From Notospermus geniculatus (lineage: Eukaryota; Nemertea; Pilidiophora; Heteronemertea; Lineidae): 64,000 nt of DNA. The position numbers were made by a program, and so were the translations under genes. Position 1 is the first letter of the stretch. Each line of letters begins with the position of its first letter. The DNA lies in contig NMRB01001432.1 of assembly GCA_002633025.1 (NCBI GenBank), positions 46,781-110,780 of the forward strand, given 5' to 3'. Under the pieces are notes generated by a model, which saw only the letters and a list, made by a program, of their open reading frames with translations, ran no database searches and was not told the origin of the DNA. Shown in pieces: positions 11,162 to 23,716 of this stretch.

Positions 11162-11846
11162 TCAGTATTTTTCATGTCTACAATTGGTGCATTTGAATGG
11201 CAATCTCTGGTTCCGACACGGGTTGTTTGATCTCTGTCTCTGGTTCTTCCAAGGACGGCGCACAGTGACTGCCGGGTGGACCCCTGCGACCTTGACCGAG
11301 GAAACTAGGGAGGACATCCCCAGTTTTGTCTTTGTTATGCCGATCAGCCTCTTCCATCTCTTTCCCCTCTGCTCCACCGTCAGGTGTGGCAGGGACTGGC
11401 AACCTGGTTACACTTTCTGTCGCTACGACTGGGAATCTTTCATGAACGGGAGTTTCGCCGTTTGTTGGGGTCCGTACTTCCTCGGTAACTGTAGAGACGT
11501 GAGGTGGTTGGTCAACTAGAGGGACGTGTGGCGGTTGGTCAACTGAAGGGACGTGACGTGGTTGGTCAACTGGAGGGACGTGNGGACGTGAGGTGGTTGG
11601 TCAACTGGATGGATGTCAGGTGGTTGGTCAACTGGAGGGACGTGAGGTGGTTGGTCAACTGGAGGGACGTGAGGTGGTTGGTCAACTGGAGGGACTTGAG
11701 GTGGTTGGTCAACTGGAGGGACGACAGCTATCAGGGGAACATCGTCATGACCACCACCCACAAGAGGATCTGTCTCTAGATCGAGTGGAGGTCGTTCAGG
11801 ATCTCCTTTTGGGGGTTGTCCTGGCTCTTTTACGCACGTACAAACT
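11162..11846 (-). pseudogene. proline-rich terminal exon, copy 1 (frame broken)
   Basis: This is the paralogue of the exon at 32380-33003. Both start after a TTTCACTTTCAG acceptor, run through CTCVKE, a PPVDQPPHV repeat array and an acidic/basic tail, and stop after IQMHQL. Length differences in the region before the array are multiples of three, which argues that the sequence was coding before or after duplication. Copy 1 is interrupted: an N at 11583 sits in the repeat array and the frame does not continue through it, so it is either a pseudogene or an assembly error at an unresolved 27-33 bp repeat. No upstream exons equivalent to those of copy 2 are found beyond 12500. Confidence 0.5.
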
Positions 11847-12584
11847 TCTGAAAGTGAAAGTAATGTGGTCATTGTGAGTTTGGGTCCAGCTGGCAAAGAA
11901 TTTCCCTTCCATTATTGAGATGGGAAGGAGGAAAATGGTGCCACGGTGACATTGTGGTTGAAACTGAATGTTTAAAATTCAGAGGTAGGCCTATCATCGT
12001 TATTGATATGCAGTTGAAATCCATTGAAACTGAACGGATTAAATCGTCGTTCTATCTATGTTGATGCCGGCGCTCTGTTGTCGATTTCGCTTTGGGGGCC
12101 ATTATTCCATGCTAGACCATTTAATTTTCCCGAACCCCCTCCAATTTTTATGATCTTGTGGACGTGCGTGGGAGGGGCATCCTAGAGAAATGGCCACACA
12201 CCAAAGCTCAGCTTATTATGACCATTTTTGGTGGATCAAGAGCACTTTGAAAATACGTGACAACATGCTTGGTCAAGGCTATTGTATTTTTCCTACGGGG
12301 TCTAAGTAAGGCCAGGGTATATGGAAGAGGCCATCTCAAGCTACTCCATCAATTGCATGGGGTCTTTTACCTGCCCTTGCAAAGGACCAAGGTACAAAGC
12401 ACTATGCGCCGGTGAAGAGCCACGGAGGATGATCCACTAGGTCAGACTGGATTCAACTGTGTGACATGACTCAATGCCTTGGAATGTATAAATCCGCCAA
12501 ACAATATCCCGCTATTGTAAGGTTATATTCGAATGGTCATGGTCTCTATAGCCATATACTTGTACTCTAATCCCTCGCTGAACA
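11847..12584. other. duplicated non-coding segment with a weak EGF-like frame
   Basis: Matches 33004-33905. At 12330-12450 the plus strand reads a short frame with the INCMGSFTCPCK phrase of EGF-like modules, then a stop. Evidence for a real exon is thin. Confidence 0.4.
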
Positions 12585-12897
12585 AAGGCCTGAACCCACT
12601 GACGCGTTTTGCCGCCGCGGTTTCATCACTGCCCGGCAAATCCTTTGTTATTTTCTCGGTCCGCTGCCTTTTCCCGCTGCGGGAAAACGCGACAGTGGGT
12701 TCAGGCCTTAAAGCCCTGTATCCACTCATACAAGGGTTTCCGGTGCGGTTTGCGACGCGGGAGCGATTTTCACAGGCATTGGGACAATTAACACGCCATG
12801 TATTGTTAAACCATCGAAGGATTATCCAAAACCCTGTGAAAAAATCCCGGCGCGGCAAGCCGCAGCGGTAACCCGGACTAGTGGATACAGGCCTTAA
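12585..12897. mobile_element. two back-to-back MITEs absent from the duplicate
   Basis: The first (12585-12709) has AAGGCCTGAACCCACTG mirrored by CAGTGGGTTCAGGCCTT. The second (12708-12897) has TAAAGCCCTGTATCCACT mirrored by AGTGGATACAGGCCTTA, with a second arm pair around GCGATTTTCACAGG and CCTGTGAAAAAATCCC. The equivalent point at about 33912 has neither. Confidence 0.7.
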
Positions 12898-12989
12898 GAC
12901 CAGACTTTGNTCAAGGTCAGAGGTCAAGGTCACAGATAACTAGCTCTAGAGTAGTAAACTTCGGAAACCATAGACATCGCTCCGATGTC

Positions 12990-14450
12990 CTTTTCTTGTT
13001 AGTATCAGCAGCCGTTTAACCCTTTCGGTCCTAACTAAAAGTGAAAAGTGTCCATTTCGTAACATGAATTTCTGATGTCCCTACAAAAACGCCCCAGCTT
13101 CCAAAATATGCAACCTAAACTGGTGACAAGCACTTATTCTGGAGGCAGCTAAATGGGCCACGACCTCATGCAGGTTTGCTTCTTCCAAAATGTCTGTGAG
13201 AGAAACAGGCCAGAGCCGAAGATGCAAGTTGTGAGGAAATACTCGCATTCGGTCTACGTTTTCGTCAGGTTGCCAATCTTTAAACGTCCATATCTCCATA
13301 ACCGTTGCTCCTACGCGTCTGAAAATTGGGCAAAATGAAGCTGCTGTTTTCTACTCTTTTGGCGCTAGTTGCGTCGTCGTAGCTGCTTCCGTTCCGGAGA
13401 TATAGCCATTTTGTCACAAGTCAGACTTGCACTTTGGAGTCTGTCAATCTAGACACCGGGACAAACGCTGAAACGCAATTTTAGCCAGGTTTCTTCGTAC
13501 GGAGCAAAATCGCGTGTTGAGAGGGGGCCGGGGAGGGGGGTAGTCTCGCATTAAAAAATACGCAAAGCAGACATTAATCGATCTACTAGTTACGATTCTA
13601 GGTCAATTTGAATGTCAGAGGGTGTGTGGTACAGGCCTATCTTGACCAAAGTCAAGACTCGGCGCGAAGGGGTTAAAGAGGTATAGGCCAATGGGTAGGT
13701 CGTTTTTTACTTGGGTTCCGATGAAAATTTCCGGTTTAACATCTGTTAATACTCCCCATTTTTCAGTGTTTTCCTCTTTGCATCGAGAACTTATTAACAA
13801 TAGACAGCTAGAGAGACCATGACTGTTCAACAGGGCAGTACAATGAGGGAGAACAGTCACACACAGAAACACTGATAGATGTTACACCGAGGGGAACATG
13901 GACGATTCTTGGAGAAGATTCCGACTCTTGGAGAATCAACTTTCACCTTTTCTTTTACTCGGTCATACGATAAAAATACAATAATGTGTGGGCTTAATAA
14001 TGTGTGGGCTTATAGTGCCTTTTACATTTAAGTGTCAAGGCACTTCACAATTATTACCCCAGCTATAGGTCTTTTCATTCCAATTTCATTTCTACACTCT
14101 CTGGGGAGTATTACATTCAGCAATCATTATACCCAGCAATCAAACTGAACCAAATAATCGGTGTGATATCATATTGTTTATGGACTTTTCCTCGTATGCC
14201 TGCCGGCACGTCCTTAGATCGAGAAAATGACAAGTTTCTTTGTCATCAATCCAGTTAGAACTCGCCCGATAACAGGGCACTTGAGATTCCATTCGGCGAG
14301 TAAGAACAAACGCACGCATACGGTGAAAAAACATCCAGGAGTCAAATTGAACTGAAGGGGGGTTTACATTAGGTTGCACAGGGTTGCAAGTTGCTGCAAC
14401 CTGCAACGTGTTGCAGACTACCCGTGACGTTTACTCATAGCAACATCCAG
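12990..14450. repeat. long duplicated segment, copy B (partner 3695-5335)
   Basis: Same order of blocks as copy A without the nested MITE. It contains a TTTAACCC repeat copy at 13015-13677. The open frames here are remnants shared with copy A. Confidence 0.8.
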
Positions 14451-15196
14451 CCTGATCTAGTTGTATATGGGCGGTTATATCCGCAAAATGTAGACATCGA
14501 CAAAACAGAGACGTACCGTATAGGTTACAAAATCAGAGAGGTGCTTTTAGAAAACAGAGATGTTCTTCAACAAAACAAAGACGTTCTTTAACGAAACAGA
14601 GACGTTTAGCTGTGATTTGGAGTCGTTCACAAAGGAGACGTTGGGTGCTACCGGAGTCGTTAACAAAATTTGGAGACGTGCCCGTATCAGAGTCGTTCAC
14701 ATTTTTCAAACGTAGCGATAATTTTGAATGGTACGCCATGCACAGACGTTGACATGATTTGGAGTCGTTCACAAAGGAGACGTTGGGTGGCGCTCGTGGC
14801 AGTTAATGGGAATTAAAGGCCTTATATACCCCCGTCCAGACAAATTTTAATGAGGTCGAATTTGATTGGATGTTGGTGCATGGTGATGGCCCATCATGCC
14901 ACAGCAGGAATTGAGATAAAAGGGGGTACTGCGATCACGTTCGTGAAAATCGGTTTTTGTCGGCCAGTGACGTGCAACTCGTTGCAACTTCACCAGAAAA
15001 TAGGATCTGGATCCTAAATTTGCAACAAATTGCAATAGGTAGTTGCAACGAGTTGCATGTCCGTTTACACATGCAACTTTGATGAAACATTTTGGTCTCA
15101 AGTTCATGCTGCATATGAAAAATTGCATGTGTAAACCGCTCTTGAGTCGATACACCTTGTTGTTATGGTTCCCGATCACTAAGATCGAGAACCATA
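14451..15196. other. inverted and tandem motifs, no gene
   Basis: 14520-14780 holds degenerate repeats of AAACAGAGACGTT and GGAGTCGTTCACAAAGGAGA. 14968-15056 is a palindrome with arms GCAACTCGTTGCAACT and its inverse. 15063-15137 pairs TTTACACATGCAA with TTGCATGTGTAAA. Confidence 0.5.
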
Positions 15197-15345
15197 GGGC
15201 CGTATTCACCAAGGGTGATCCTCGCGCGATTAATACTTAGACGCGTGTAACTTCACTAAATGCACACACTTCCACCATGCTTTTGAAGAAGGTACACGCG
15301 TCTAAGTCTTAATCGCGCGATGATCACCCTTGGTGAATTCGGCCC
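15197..15345. mobile_element. complete GGGCCGTATTCA MITE
   Basis: GGGCCGTATTCACCAAGGGT at the left is mirrored by ACCCTTGGTGAATTCGGCCC at the right. Inner arms ATCGCGCGAT and TTAGACGCGTGTA also pair. The element is about 149 bp, non-coding, and flanked by ATA on each side. It is the reference copy for the fragments at 2748-2804 and 5342-7290. Confidence 0.75.
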
Positions 15346-15377
15346 ATATTGTTTTCGGTCATGGTGTCTGTGTATCT

Positions 15378-15402
15378 GTGTGTGTGTGTGTGTGTGTGTG
15401 TC
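15378..15402 (+). repeat. (TG)n microsatellite
   Basis: An uninterrupted run of TG dinucleotides. Confidence 0.9.
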
Positions 15403-15849
15403 CGTCTGTCACGCCTTCATATCGTATCTCCTTCAACAGCTACAGTTCTGGTAACACATCCTACCCCTAGATTTGTCAACATGGGCAATCCAATGAGCTA
15501 ATCATTTTCAACATCACATGCCTCCATCATGATGTAATCAACATATCAGACTTGATATTTTGTCCGTCACGCTTTTATCTGATGCCATAACTCGGCTCCT
15601 TTAACACCTAGTGCAGTGGAAATAGGTTCTACCCTAAGGTTTTCATACCCTAGGAATCCAATGGACTGATTACTTTTGACCTGAGATGTTGGGGTCATGG
15701 TGATATCGATATCACTAATTTGATATTTTGAGATAGCTTGCCATATTGTCAACTGAGCAAAATGAAACAAGTCTTAGTTCATGCCTACTTATCCAAGGAC
15801 TGGACCATGTTAAAATTCTCAGCCTCCAGTGTCCGGGTGATTGAGATAT

Positions 15850-16262
15850 CATGAGATTTTGATATATCAAACTTGATAATTTGAAATATCTCTGTCTGTA
15901 TTAGAGATAGAGGCATGATATCACCCATACTTTGGTTATTAAGGATGCCCATTTTGATTATGCAATGACCTTGATGATCAGAGGTCAAGGTCAAGGTCAA
16001 ACTTGATAATTTGAAGTATCTCTTCCTGTGGTAGGGGTAGAGGCATGATATCACCCATACTTAGGTTATTGAGGATGCCCATTTCGATTATGCAATGACC
16101 TTAACGATCAAAGGTCAAGGTCAAGGTCAAACTTCAGAATTTGAAATATCTATGCCCGTGATATAGATAGAGACATGATATCACCCATACTCAGGTTATT
16201 GAGGCTGCCCATTTTGATTATGCAATGACCTTGATGATCAGATATCAAGGTCAAGGTCAACC
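15850..16262 (+). repeat. about 130-bp tandem repeat, three copies
   Basis: Each unit has a GAAATATCT or GAAGTATCT block, a GGCATGATATCACCCATACT-type block, GATTATGCAATGACC and AAGGTCAAGGTCAAGGTCAA. Unit starts are near 15882, 16013 and 16142. More diverged related units extend back to about 15410. Confidence 0.75.
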
Positions 16263-16314
16263 ATGAGATGAGTTATTTGCATGAGATCAAGGATTCAGCG
16301 TCGTTGTTCATCAG

Positions 16315-16458
16315 TCAATGTATCCAGATCTCTGTCAATGTATCCTGATCTCTATCAATGTATCCTGATCTCTATCAATGCATCTTATCTCTATCAATGT
16401 ATCCTAAACCTTGTCAATGAATCTATCTCTATCAATGTATCTTCATCTCTATCAATGT
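16315..16458 (+). repeat. 20-bp minisatellite
   Basis: Repeats of CTCTATCAATGTATCCTGAT, about seven copies with small variations. Confidence 0.85.
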
Positions 16459-16782
16459 ACCGTTCATGTACAAGTACCTAATCGGGAACCATACGACATT
16501 TACAATGTCATCTTGTTTATGGACGATTATGTCGGCCACCGTCCTCGAAGTTGATCAAGAGACAATGACAACTTTCTTTTCCATTCTTGTGATTAGAACT
16601 GATCAGATAACAGAATACTTGAGATTGAACAGGGCCGGATAAAAACGCTGTACAACCACTTCATATCGATTGGCGCTTTTCGAAATTATTTCGTGCCGTA
16701 TTTTAGAACGTTCCCCGACATTAAGGTCCAGCTTCAATATATTGTTCTCGATGGTTTTACAATAGACTAATCCCCGCTGTAC

Positions 16783-18413
16783 ACTCTAAAATTTGCTGGG
16801 TCAAATTTGACCGAATATGGGTTGATTTTGACCCAAAATAAAGATTAATATGCAATCAACCAAATGCTGGGTTAAGTTGACCCAAATTATTGGGTCAACG
16901 TATTCAACACAGTAACTGGGTCAGGAAAATGACCCAAAATAGAGTCAGATGACCCAAATACTGGGTCAGTATGATGACCCAGTATTTGGGTCATTATTCT
17001 GACTCTATTTTTGGGTCATTTTCCTGACCCAGTTACTGTGTTGAATACGTTTACGTTGACCCAATTAGGTCAACTTAACCCAGCATTTGGTTGATTGCAT
17101 ATTAATCTTATTTTGGGGTCAAAAGTAACCACGTTTGGGTCAAATTTGACCTAGCAAATATTATAGTGGATGGGGTATACCAATGCACAACACAAGATCT
17201 TTAGTATGGAAGAGAGAAAACTGATGTCATAAAATTATCGTTTTCACAATTCTGAAAGAGAAACATCCACAACTTTAAATTTGTGTCCCAGATTTCAAAC
17301 CATAGTTTATTAATATTCTTATGTATTTGTTTTCGTAAGTACGCATTTCTGTATAATTTTTTTGCACATAAGAACATATTATCTCGCCAGGTAGAACTGG
17401 TTCATTGGTAGATTTCAACCCAATACTGGGTCATTTTGACCCAACCAAAATGGCCCATAATTTCAACCCCTCACTTGATCAAATCTGATCGTGTGCTGGG
17501 TTATTTTGACCCAGTTTTTCACCCAATTTGCTTGACCCAGTAATTGGGTTACAAAAACGACCAAGCAAGGATGACCCAATATTACGACCGCCGAATCGGT
17601 TAATGTCGTCCTGGGTATAACAGAAATATACCCAGGTTCAATGCCGTCCTACAAAACTATACCCTGGGTATAGTTCGATCTACAAAAGTATACCGAGGAT
17701 TGGATACAGCACCTGAAGACGAGATTGTTCTTGCAAATGCCAGATCACCACGCACAAGCATGACAAGTCGAAAAACATTGCTTTGGCGCCCGACACGACG
17801 GGCACCATTTTAATTTATCGTAGGCCTACCGACAGACATCAAAGAAATTTTCGTGCCGTTTATCGTCACTCAAACCCGCAAGAGTACTCGCAGCACGGCT
17901 CGCAGATGTATGAACGCACGACACCGAACAAACATATGGGGCGCCGATCGGCTCTGTTCGTTTGCTCATTTCTTTGAAAGTTAGAGCTTAACTTGCGATA
18001 TGTTTGGACCATTGTGTTAAGACAAGTGTCAACAGTTTACCCATGCTATCGATGAGCACAAAATCTGACAATATTTGCTGATATTTTGAAGATGTTGATT
18101 GCAAAATGCCGTCTCATTTGAAGCGAGAAACAAAATAGCGGCCATCCATTGCTAACTCGTACCAAGGCTCAAAACTACGATACTGGGTATACTTTTGTAG
18201 ATTGAACTATACCCAGGGTATAGTTTTGTAGGACGACATTGAACCTGGGTATATTTCTGTTATACCCAGGACGACATTAACCGATTCGGCATTATGACCC
18301 TGTTATTGGGTCAGAAATTGTTCGTGTGTGTGTCCGAAATGACCCAAATATTAACCCAAATTTGTCAACCCAGCAATTGGGTGACGAAAATAACCCAGCA
18401 AAATTTAGAGTGC
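16783..18413. mobile_element. palindrome-array foldback element F3
   Basis: The ends are CACTCTAAAATTTGCTGGGT and its inverse (AACCCAGCAAAATTTAGAGTG). The arms consist of TGACCCAA...TTGGGTCA palindromic units, densest at 16840-17160 where one large internal palindrome is centred near 16980, and again at 17420-17580 and 18295-18400. It is interrupted by element F4. Possible degenerate 8-bp flanks are CCGCTGTA and CCGTGTGC; I do not rely on them. No transposase is visible. Confidence 0.75.
17590..18290. mobile_element. palindrome-array foldback element F4, nested in F3
   Basis: The terminal repeat beginning GCCGAATCGGTTAATGTCGT is essentially perfect over more than 30 bp at both ends. It is followed by CTGGGTATA/TATACCCAG palindromic units in each arm. 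Flanks ATTACGAC (17581-17588) and ATTATGAC (18291-18298) are an 8-bp target duplication with one mismatch. The unique centre has a short plus-strand frame (17783-17977) without recognisable motifs. Confidence 0.8.
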
Positions 18414-19331
18414 CGTGTGCTTAAAACTGGCCCTGTCGAATGGCAGTTCTCGCCTTTTCAAAACGCGGCTGAGCGAGAACGCCACGTCGCAGGGGCTTCA
18501 TTGAGGACCTAAATAACGAGCATGGTCTTGTCTATGTACTGTTAAAACATTGCTTCGAAGTCATGTACGGGTTAAGGAGTAACAGCAAAATTACTAGACC
18601 CATGTCTGACCCCCCGCAAAAAGACAGTTTTTTCCAATAATGGCACAGCGTCAAAGGGTTCGCCCAATTTTGTCTATAGAGCCAATAACGCCGGATTTAT
18701 TGCTCTGCTCTCCATTCACTGTTTCAAAAATCAATAAAGGCTGAAAATGTTGGGGTTTTTTTAATTTCTATTCACACCGTCAAAGATGCTGTTAAATTTT
18801 AATACTATTGTCATCTGTATAATATCAGTTGCTTCGACGACCACAATACATTCGATTATTAACTGGACAAAAGACAGACGCTGCACACCATCATATTTAA
18901 TGTATTTCATTTCAGCATGCCAAACTAAATGCATGAAATGGCAGTGATGTGGATCAGATTACCCTTTCTTCGTACGGTAAGACATACTAGATGCGATCAC
19001 TTAAAGTACATGTTTAACGCTTTTTCACAGAGCCTCGCTGTATTGAATTTTACGGTATTTTCAAAGTGTTATGAGAATTCAGGTAGAGGTCTCATAACCT
19101 TGTGAAGGTCCCCAAAATGCTTGTCTGATACGTACTTCAAAGAACCAAGACCTAGTTTTTAGCACACTACATCGAAAAAACGGCAGCAGAGCTCCAGTGC
19201 ATTCAGATACAGCTTAAGTACATTTTGCACTGCACTGACGTCGAAAGATGTAGGACTTTCTGAATTCATTACAGTGTGGCTTTAACAATTTTCACAGCCA
19301 CGTCCAGCAGATTAAAACTAGTCAGTGTGTG
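18414..19331. other. no gene recognised
   Basis: A/T-rich unique sequence with only short frames. Confidence 0.5.
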
Positions 19332-20083
19332 GACGTACTCTCTAAATTCCAAAGAGTGAAATTTCACTCTAATGGATTCATTTTTCACTCTCTGAAAGAC
19401 TGGGCCAGGGACCAATCCATTTTGAGTGGAATTCACTCTCCCTTGAGAGTGAACAAATTTCACTCCAGCAAAGGATTGGGGACTCACTCCATTAGAGTGA
19501 AAACTGTGACTCTGATCAGATAGTGAGTATAACTCTGTAAGAGTGAATTCCACTCTTCAAGAGTGCAGTGTGGTGCCATACCGTCACTCTAATGTAGGAG
19601 TGAATATCACTCCATCAGTTTGAATTTCACTATTGCCAGAGTGGCGATTTCAGTCCATTCGATTGAAAAAATCACTCCAAAGTAGAGTGGACAAAGCTTT
19701 GTCCGAGTGACTCTCACTCCTCCAAAGACTGGGGATTTCACTCCCTTCCAATGAGTGAAACTGGGAGAGCCATTTGATGTGGGTTCATCATGGCTGTTGA
19801 CAAGATTGAGAAAAAAGAACTACCAAGTACTAAGTATAAGAGAACTTTCCATTTAATTCTATCAAAAAACAATAAAAGCAAAATAACAATACAATGAAAA
19901 GCTACAGATTCACACCATTATTTGATGATACAGCACAAACATGACAAAGGCTGACCACATCTAACTTCGACTCAATGGAATGCGGAAGTTAGGAAATAAA
20001 GCATGGCTTTGCGGTTTTCAGTCAGTCTTTTGACCTGCGTAACCATGGTAACCGGTGACGAGCCAGGGCACACTTAGGCAACT

Positions 20084-20194
20084 GGGTCCATATTCATAAA
20101 CCATACTTAAGTGAAAGTGGGATACGTATCTTTTGTGTTGAACAAAGGATAAGTGTCACACTTAGACTTAAGTAATTTTATGAATTTGGACCCC
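20084..20194. mobile_element. MITE, AGGGTCCATATTCATAAA family, copy 3
   Basis: GGGTCCATATTCATAAA at the left is mirrored by the block with TTTATGAATTTGGACCCC at the right. The middle carries ACTTAAG motifs as in the copies at 11005 and 32208. Confidence 0.65.
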
Positions 20195-21189
20195 GGACAC
20201 CAGTTCAGTCATTTGCAGCGGAAGAGACGATTAAAAGCCACAAAGCCTTGCCTCATTTCTACTTCTGTATTCCATTGGGTCGAAGCAAGATGTGGTCGGA
20301 CTTTTAGACTTTACAAGGCATGGAAACACTGCCGCTAAAAATGCCCAGGCCAAATCTGGAAACCCTCAGAAATGAATTTTTACACCTATCATGTCTATTC
20401 GAACCAGAAGCAAAGAATGACTCGGTGTATTTCTCTACCATATGACTGCACGGTTACATGATCTGCTTTCTATGAGGATGTAAGTGTATCGATCAAAGTC
20501 GGACACTGACCTTATAAACTAGCAATACAGTGACCTCATGTCACAGTGACCTCTGTCCCCCATACAGGCTGGCAAGAAATGGTTGAGTGTATAATTTCTC
20601 GCCCTTCGTTTTGGCATACGCGTCCACATCAATTCCAGACTGAAAATGAAGAACATAGTCTGAGTCCAACTACACTACTCTTCGAATGATTTCATGTTCG
20701 ACAGGCATCACAACATATCACATACAGCATAGATAACGACATGTAAGAACTGAGAATAAGTCAAGCACGCACAATACGCGTAATTTCTAAAGGACTGATG
20801 ATTTTTATCCGTGGAAAAATTGGATGGATACTTGATACTTGGGAACACACTCGTTCAGATGGCATGTACTCAACTCTTGAAACCGTCCCCCTCATACTAG
20901 TCTTGTGGAGCAGACCATTGATGGTTTCCTTATTCTGGTTTTCTGCAATCTCAATTGAGCACACTTCATTGAAAACATCATTGAATCTGAAAATTAGCCC
21001 CCGAAGTCATGATTGAGCACAAAAATGACCTCAGAAGTTGAGAAAAAAAAAGAATTCAGTCATGTTGTATGCGGTAAAGAACATAATGAAAATCGATGTA
21101 AATGGAATACATGTTTTGTTTTTCATGACTCAATGCGTAACACGTCGAATTGAGCCATATCCATTCCTGGTCTGGAGGAAAGAGAAACC

Positions 21190-22400
21190 AATTTAGCGGG
21201 GATAAGTTTGAATTTTGGTTATGGCAGTGCAGTGACACAGCAAGGAATATGTTGAATTCATTCCAAAATTAACCTCAGAAGTCAAGAGACCTCAGAAGCT
21301 GAGAAAGAATAAATTCAGTCATAACCTGTTTATGAGTCTTTGGTGAAAAGGAAATCAATGCAGCTGGGATTACAGTTAAGTTTGAATTTTTGTATGGCAG
21401 TAACTCAGCGCAGAATATGTTGAATTCATTCCAGAATTAGCCTCAGAAGTCAAGAGTGAGCACAATGACCTCAGAAGCTGAGAAGGAAATGAATTGAGCC
21501 ATATGCTGTTTATGAGTCTGGGGCGAAAAGGAAGCCAATGCAACTGGGGTGACAAGTTTGCATTTTTGTATGGCAGTGTGACTCAGCGCAGAATATGTTG
21601 AATTCATTCCAAAAGTAGCCTCAGAAGTCAAGAGTGAGCACAATGACCTCAGAAGCTCAGAAAGAAATGAATTCAGCCATATGTTTATGAGTCTGGGAAA
21701 TAAGGAAACCAAACCAATGCAACTGGGATTACAAGTCTGAATTTTTGTATGGCAGTGACTCAGTGTAGAATATGTTGAATTCATTCCAGAATTTAGCCTC
21801 AGAGGTCAAAAGTGAGCACAGTGACCTCAGAAGCTGAGAAAGAAATGAATCCAGCCATATGCTGTTTATGAGTCTGGGGGAAAGGAAACTAATGCAGCTG
21901 GGATTACTAGTTTGAATTTTTGTATAGCACTGACTCAGTGCAGAATTTGTTAAATTCATTCCCGAGTTAGCCTCAGAAGCCAAAAGTGAGCACAACCACA
22001 ATGACCGATCAGAAGCTGAGAAAGAAATGAATTCAGCCATATCCTGTTTATGAGTCTGAGGGAAAAGGAAACCAATGCAGCTGGGGTTACTAGTTTGAAT
22101 TTTTGTTATGTATGGCAATGACTCAGCACATAATTTAATATGTTGAATTCATTCCAAAATTAGCCTCAGAAGTCAAGAGTGAGCACAAATGACCTCAGAA
22201 GCTGAGAAAGAAATGAATTCAGTCATATCCCGTTTTGAGTTTGGAAAAATACTGAAAAATCAATGTGGTGCTTGTGGTTGGATTTTCAGTTTGCAGTCCA
22301 CGTTGAATTAATTCCAAAATCCGTCTGAGAACTGATGAGAGTGCACAAATGACTTCAGTTCCTCAGAAGCTAGAAACAAGTAAATTCAGTCATAATTCTG
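21190..22400. repeat. about 177-bp tandem satellite, roughly seven units
   Basis: The marker TGTATGGCAG recurs at 21391, 21568 and 21747, with variant forms near 21215, 21921 and 22109, giving spacings of about 174-188 bp. Each unit also has TTGAATTCATTCCA, GCCTCAGAAGTCAAGAGTGA, CTCAGAAGCTGAGAAAGAAA and TGTTTATGAGTCTG. The minus-strand open frames at 21443-22118 only reflect this periodicity. Confidence 0.85.
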
Positions 22401-22599
22401 ATGAGTCTGTTAAATCAGCGGGCCTTTCTTATTCTCACCTGTGAAAATATTGATGACTTGGTCATCTATAAGAGATAGCCTCCAAGACTCCAAGTTGTGT
22501 GGAGCATCTGTTGTTGATCAACCTGAAGTGAAACAAAGGATGGCGAATATCAGTGACAGTGACATGCACATTGGGTCTTCTCTACGATAAACCATAGTC

Positions 22600-23010
22600 C
22601 CTATGTAGGCCTAGGCCTACTTTAGTCTACGTCTACAGTTAACAACAGGGACAGGCCTGGGCATAGGGCTAGGCCTAGAGGCCTAAACAAAAGTAGGCTA
22701 GGCCCCCTACTATTCTCATGGAAGTGACTAGGCCAAGGCTATAGGCCTACGGTAGCTAGGCCTAAGCTAGGCCGACTGACTAGGGTCTAGGCCTAGGCCT
22801 AGGCCTAGGCCGACTGGTGGTAGCTAGGCCTCAGCTGGCAGGGCTTGGCCTAGGCATCAGCTTGGGCCGGCCTAGATGTAGGCATACATACACCAGGCCT
22901 AGGCCTACAGGCTCACACTAGGGTAATAGGCTAAGGCCTAGGCCCTACAGCAGCAGGCATGCACCACTGACTGTGCACATCATGCATGTCATGCATGCAT
23001 GACATCGGCC
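22600..23010. repeat. AGGCCT-rich low-complexity block
   Basis: Dense AGGCCTAGGCCTAGGCC strings with CTAGGC variants, followed by CATGCATG repeats. Short AGGCCTA motifs are scattered over the whole window. Confidence 0.75.
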
Positions 23011-23716
23011 TAGGCTAGGCCTGCATAGATTCAGCAGATCCTCACGCTCAACCATGTCAACCATCAAAAATCACAATCCTGTACCATCAGCGATACTCTC
23101 TGTTATTGCAAGACTAACAAAAGTGTGTTTCTCACACTGAAATACGGCACAAAAGGCAATAAAATGGGAAGAAATACCCCCGCGAGAAAACGGACGTCTG
23201 CTCTTGCATCCGGCATGTCCGGGTGACTGACGTACTCTAGTCACGTGATCAGGCAGCGCGGGCTATCTTCAGTCTACAATGGCGTGACTTTCACTCACGC
23301 GAAGAGTGAATTTCACTCTGTCGGGATTTACAATTCCCGGGCGCGGGAAGTTAGGCACTCACTCCTCTTAGAGTGAAGGCAAGCATTTCGGACTTCAGTC
23401 CTTCGGAGTGAAATCTCACTTTAATGCAGTGAAACGTCTTTAGCTCTTGCATTAGAGTAACAATTTCACTCCCTGGAATTTAGAGAGTACACTTCGGCAA
23501 ATAGACCTCGAGTATGAACGGTGACTCTCATCAGTGCATGATTTTAGACTATAAAATGGATTGGACGTACATGTGCCTGTACAGTCTAACATGGAGTCTC
23601 CTGAGAATGTTTTTACATATACTTGTATATCTTATAACATCCGATTAACACTCTTTTTGTTTGCTAGGGCAAAGTGGACTTCTTTTGCCCCTCGATAATA
23701 TCTTAAGTGCCACAGT

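Larger units (their letters stand above)
7550..12910. repeat. segmental duplication, copy 1 (partner 30085-33930)
   Basis: Direct-orientation homology runs through the TTTAACCC repeat, a LINE 3' end, a MITE and the proline-rich exon, and ends near AAGACCAGACTTTG. Copy 1 is longer because of insertions at 7678, 7896, 9190 and 12585. It lacks the equivalent of 33222-33394. Confidence 0.85.
19332..23488. mobile_element. palindrome-array foldback element F5, about 4.2 kb
   Basis: The left end GTACTCTCTAAATTCC is matched by GGAATTTAGAGAGTAC at the right end. Both arms (19340-19760 and 23286-23486) are arrays of GAGTGAAATTTCACTC-type palindromic units. The interior carries a MITE (20084-20194), a 177-bp tandem array (21190-22400) and an AGGCCT-rich block (22600-23010). 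No clear target duplication is seen, and the pairing of these two arms as one element is inferred from their identical ends and opposite orientation. Confidence 0.65.

Noticed and set aside
11504-11877. Plus-strand frames through the GGTGGTTGGTCAACTGG array
   Set aside because: Antisense to the proline-rich exon; no splice signals and a repeat-driven composition.
21443-22118. Two minus-strand open frames of 113 and 129 codons with repeated peptides
   Set aside because: They follow the 177-bp satellite, change frame between units and have no conserved start or splice signals.
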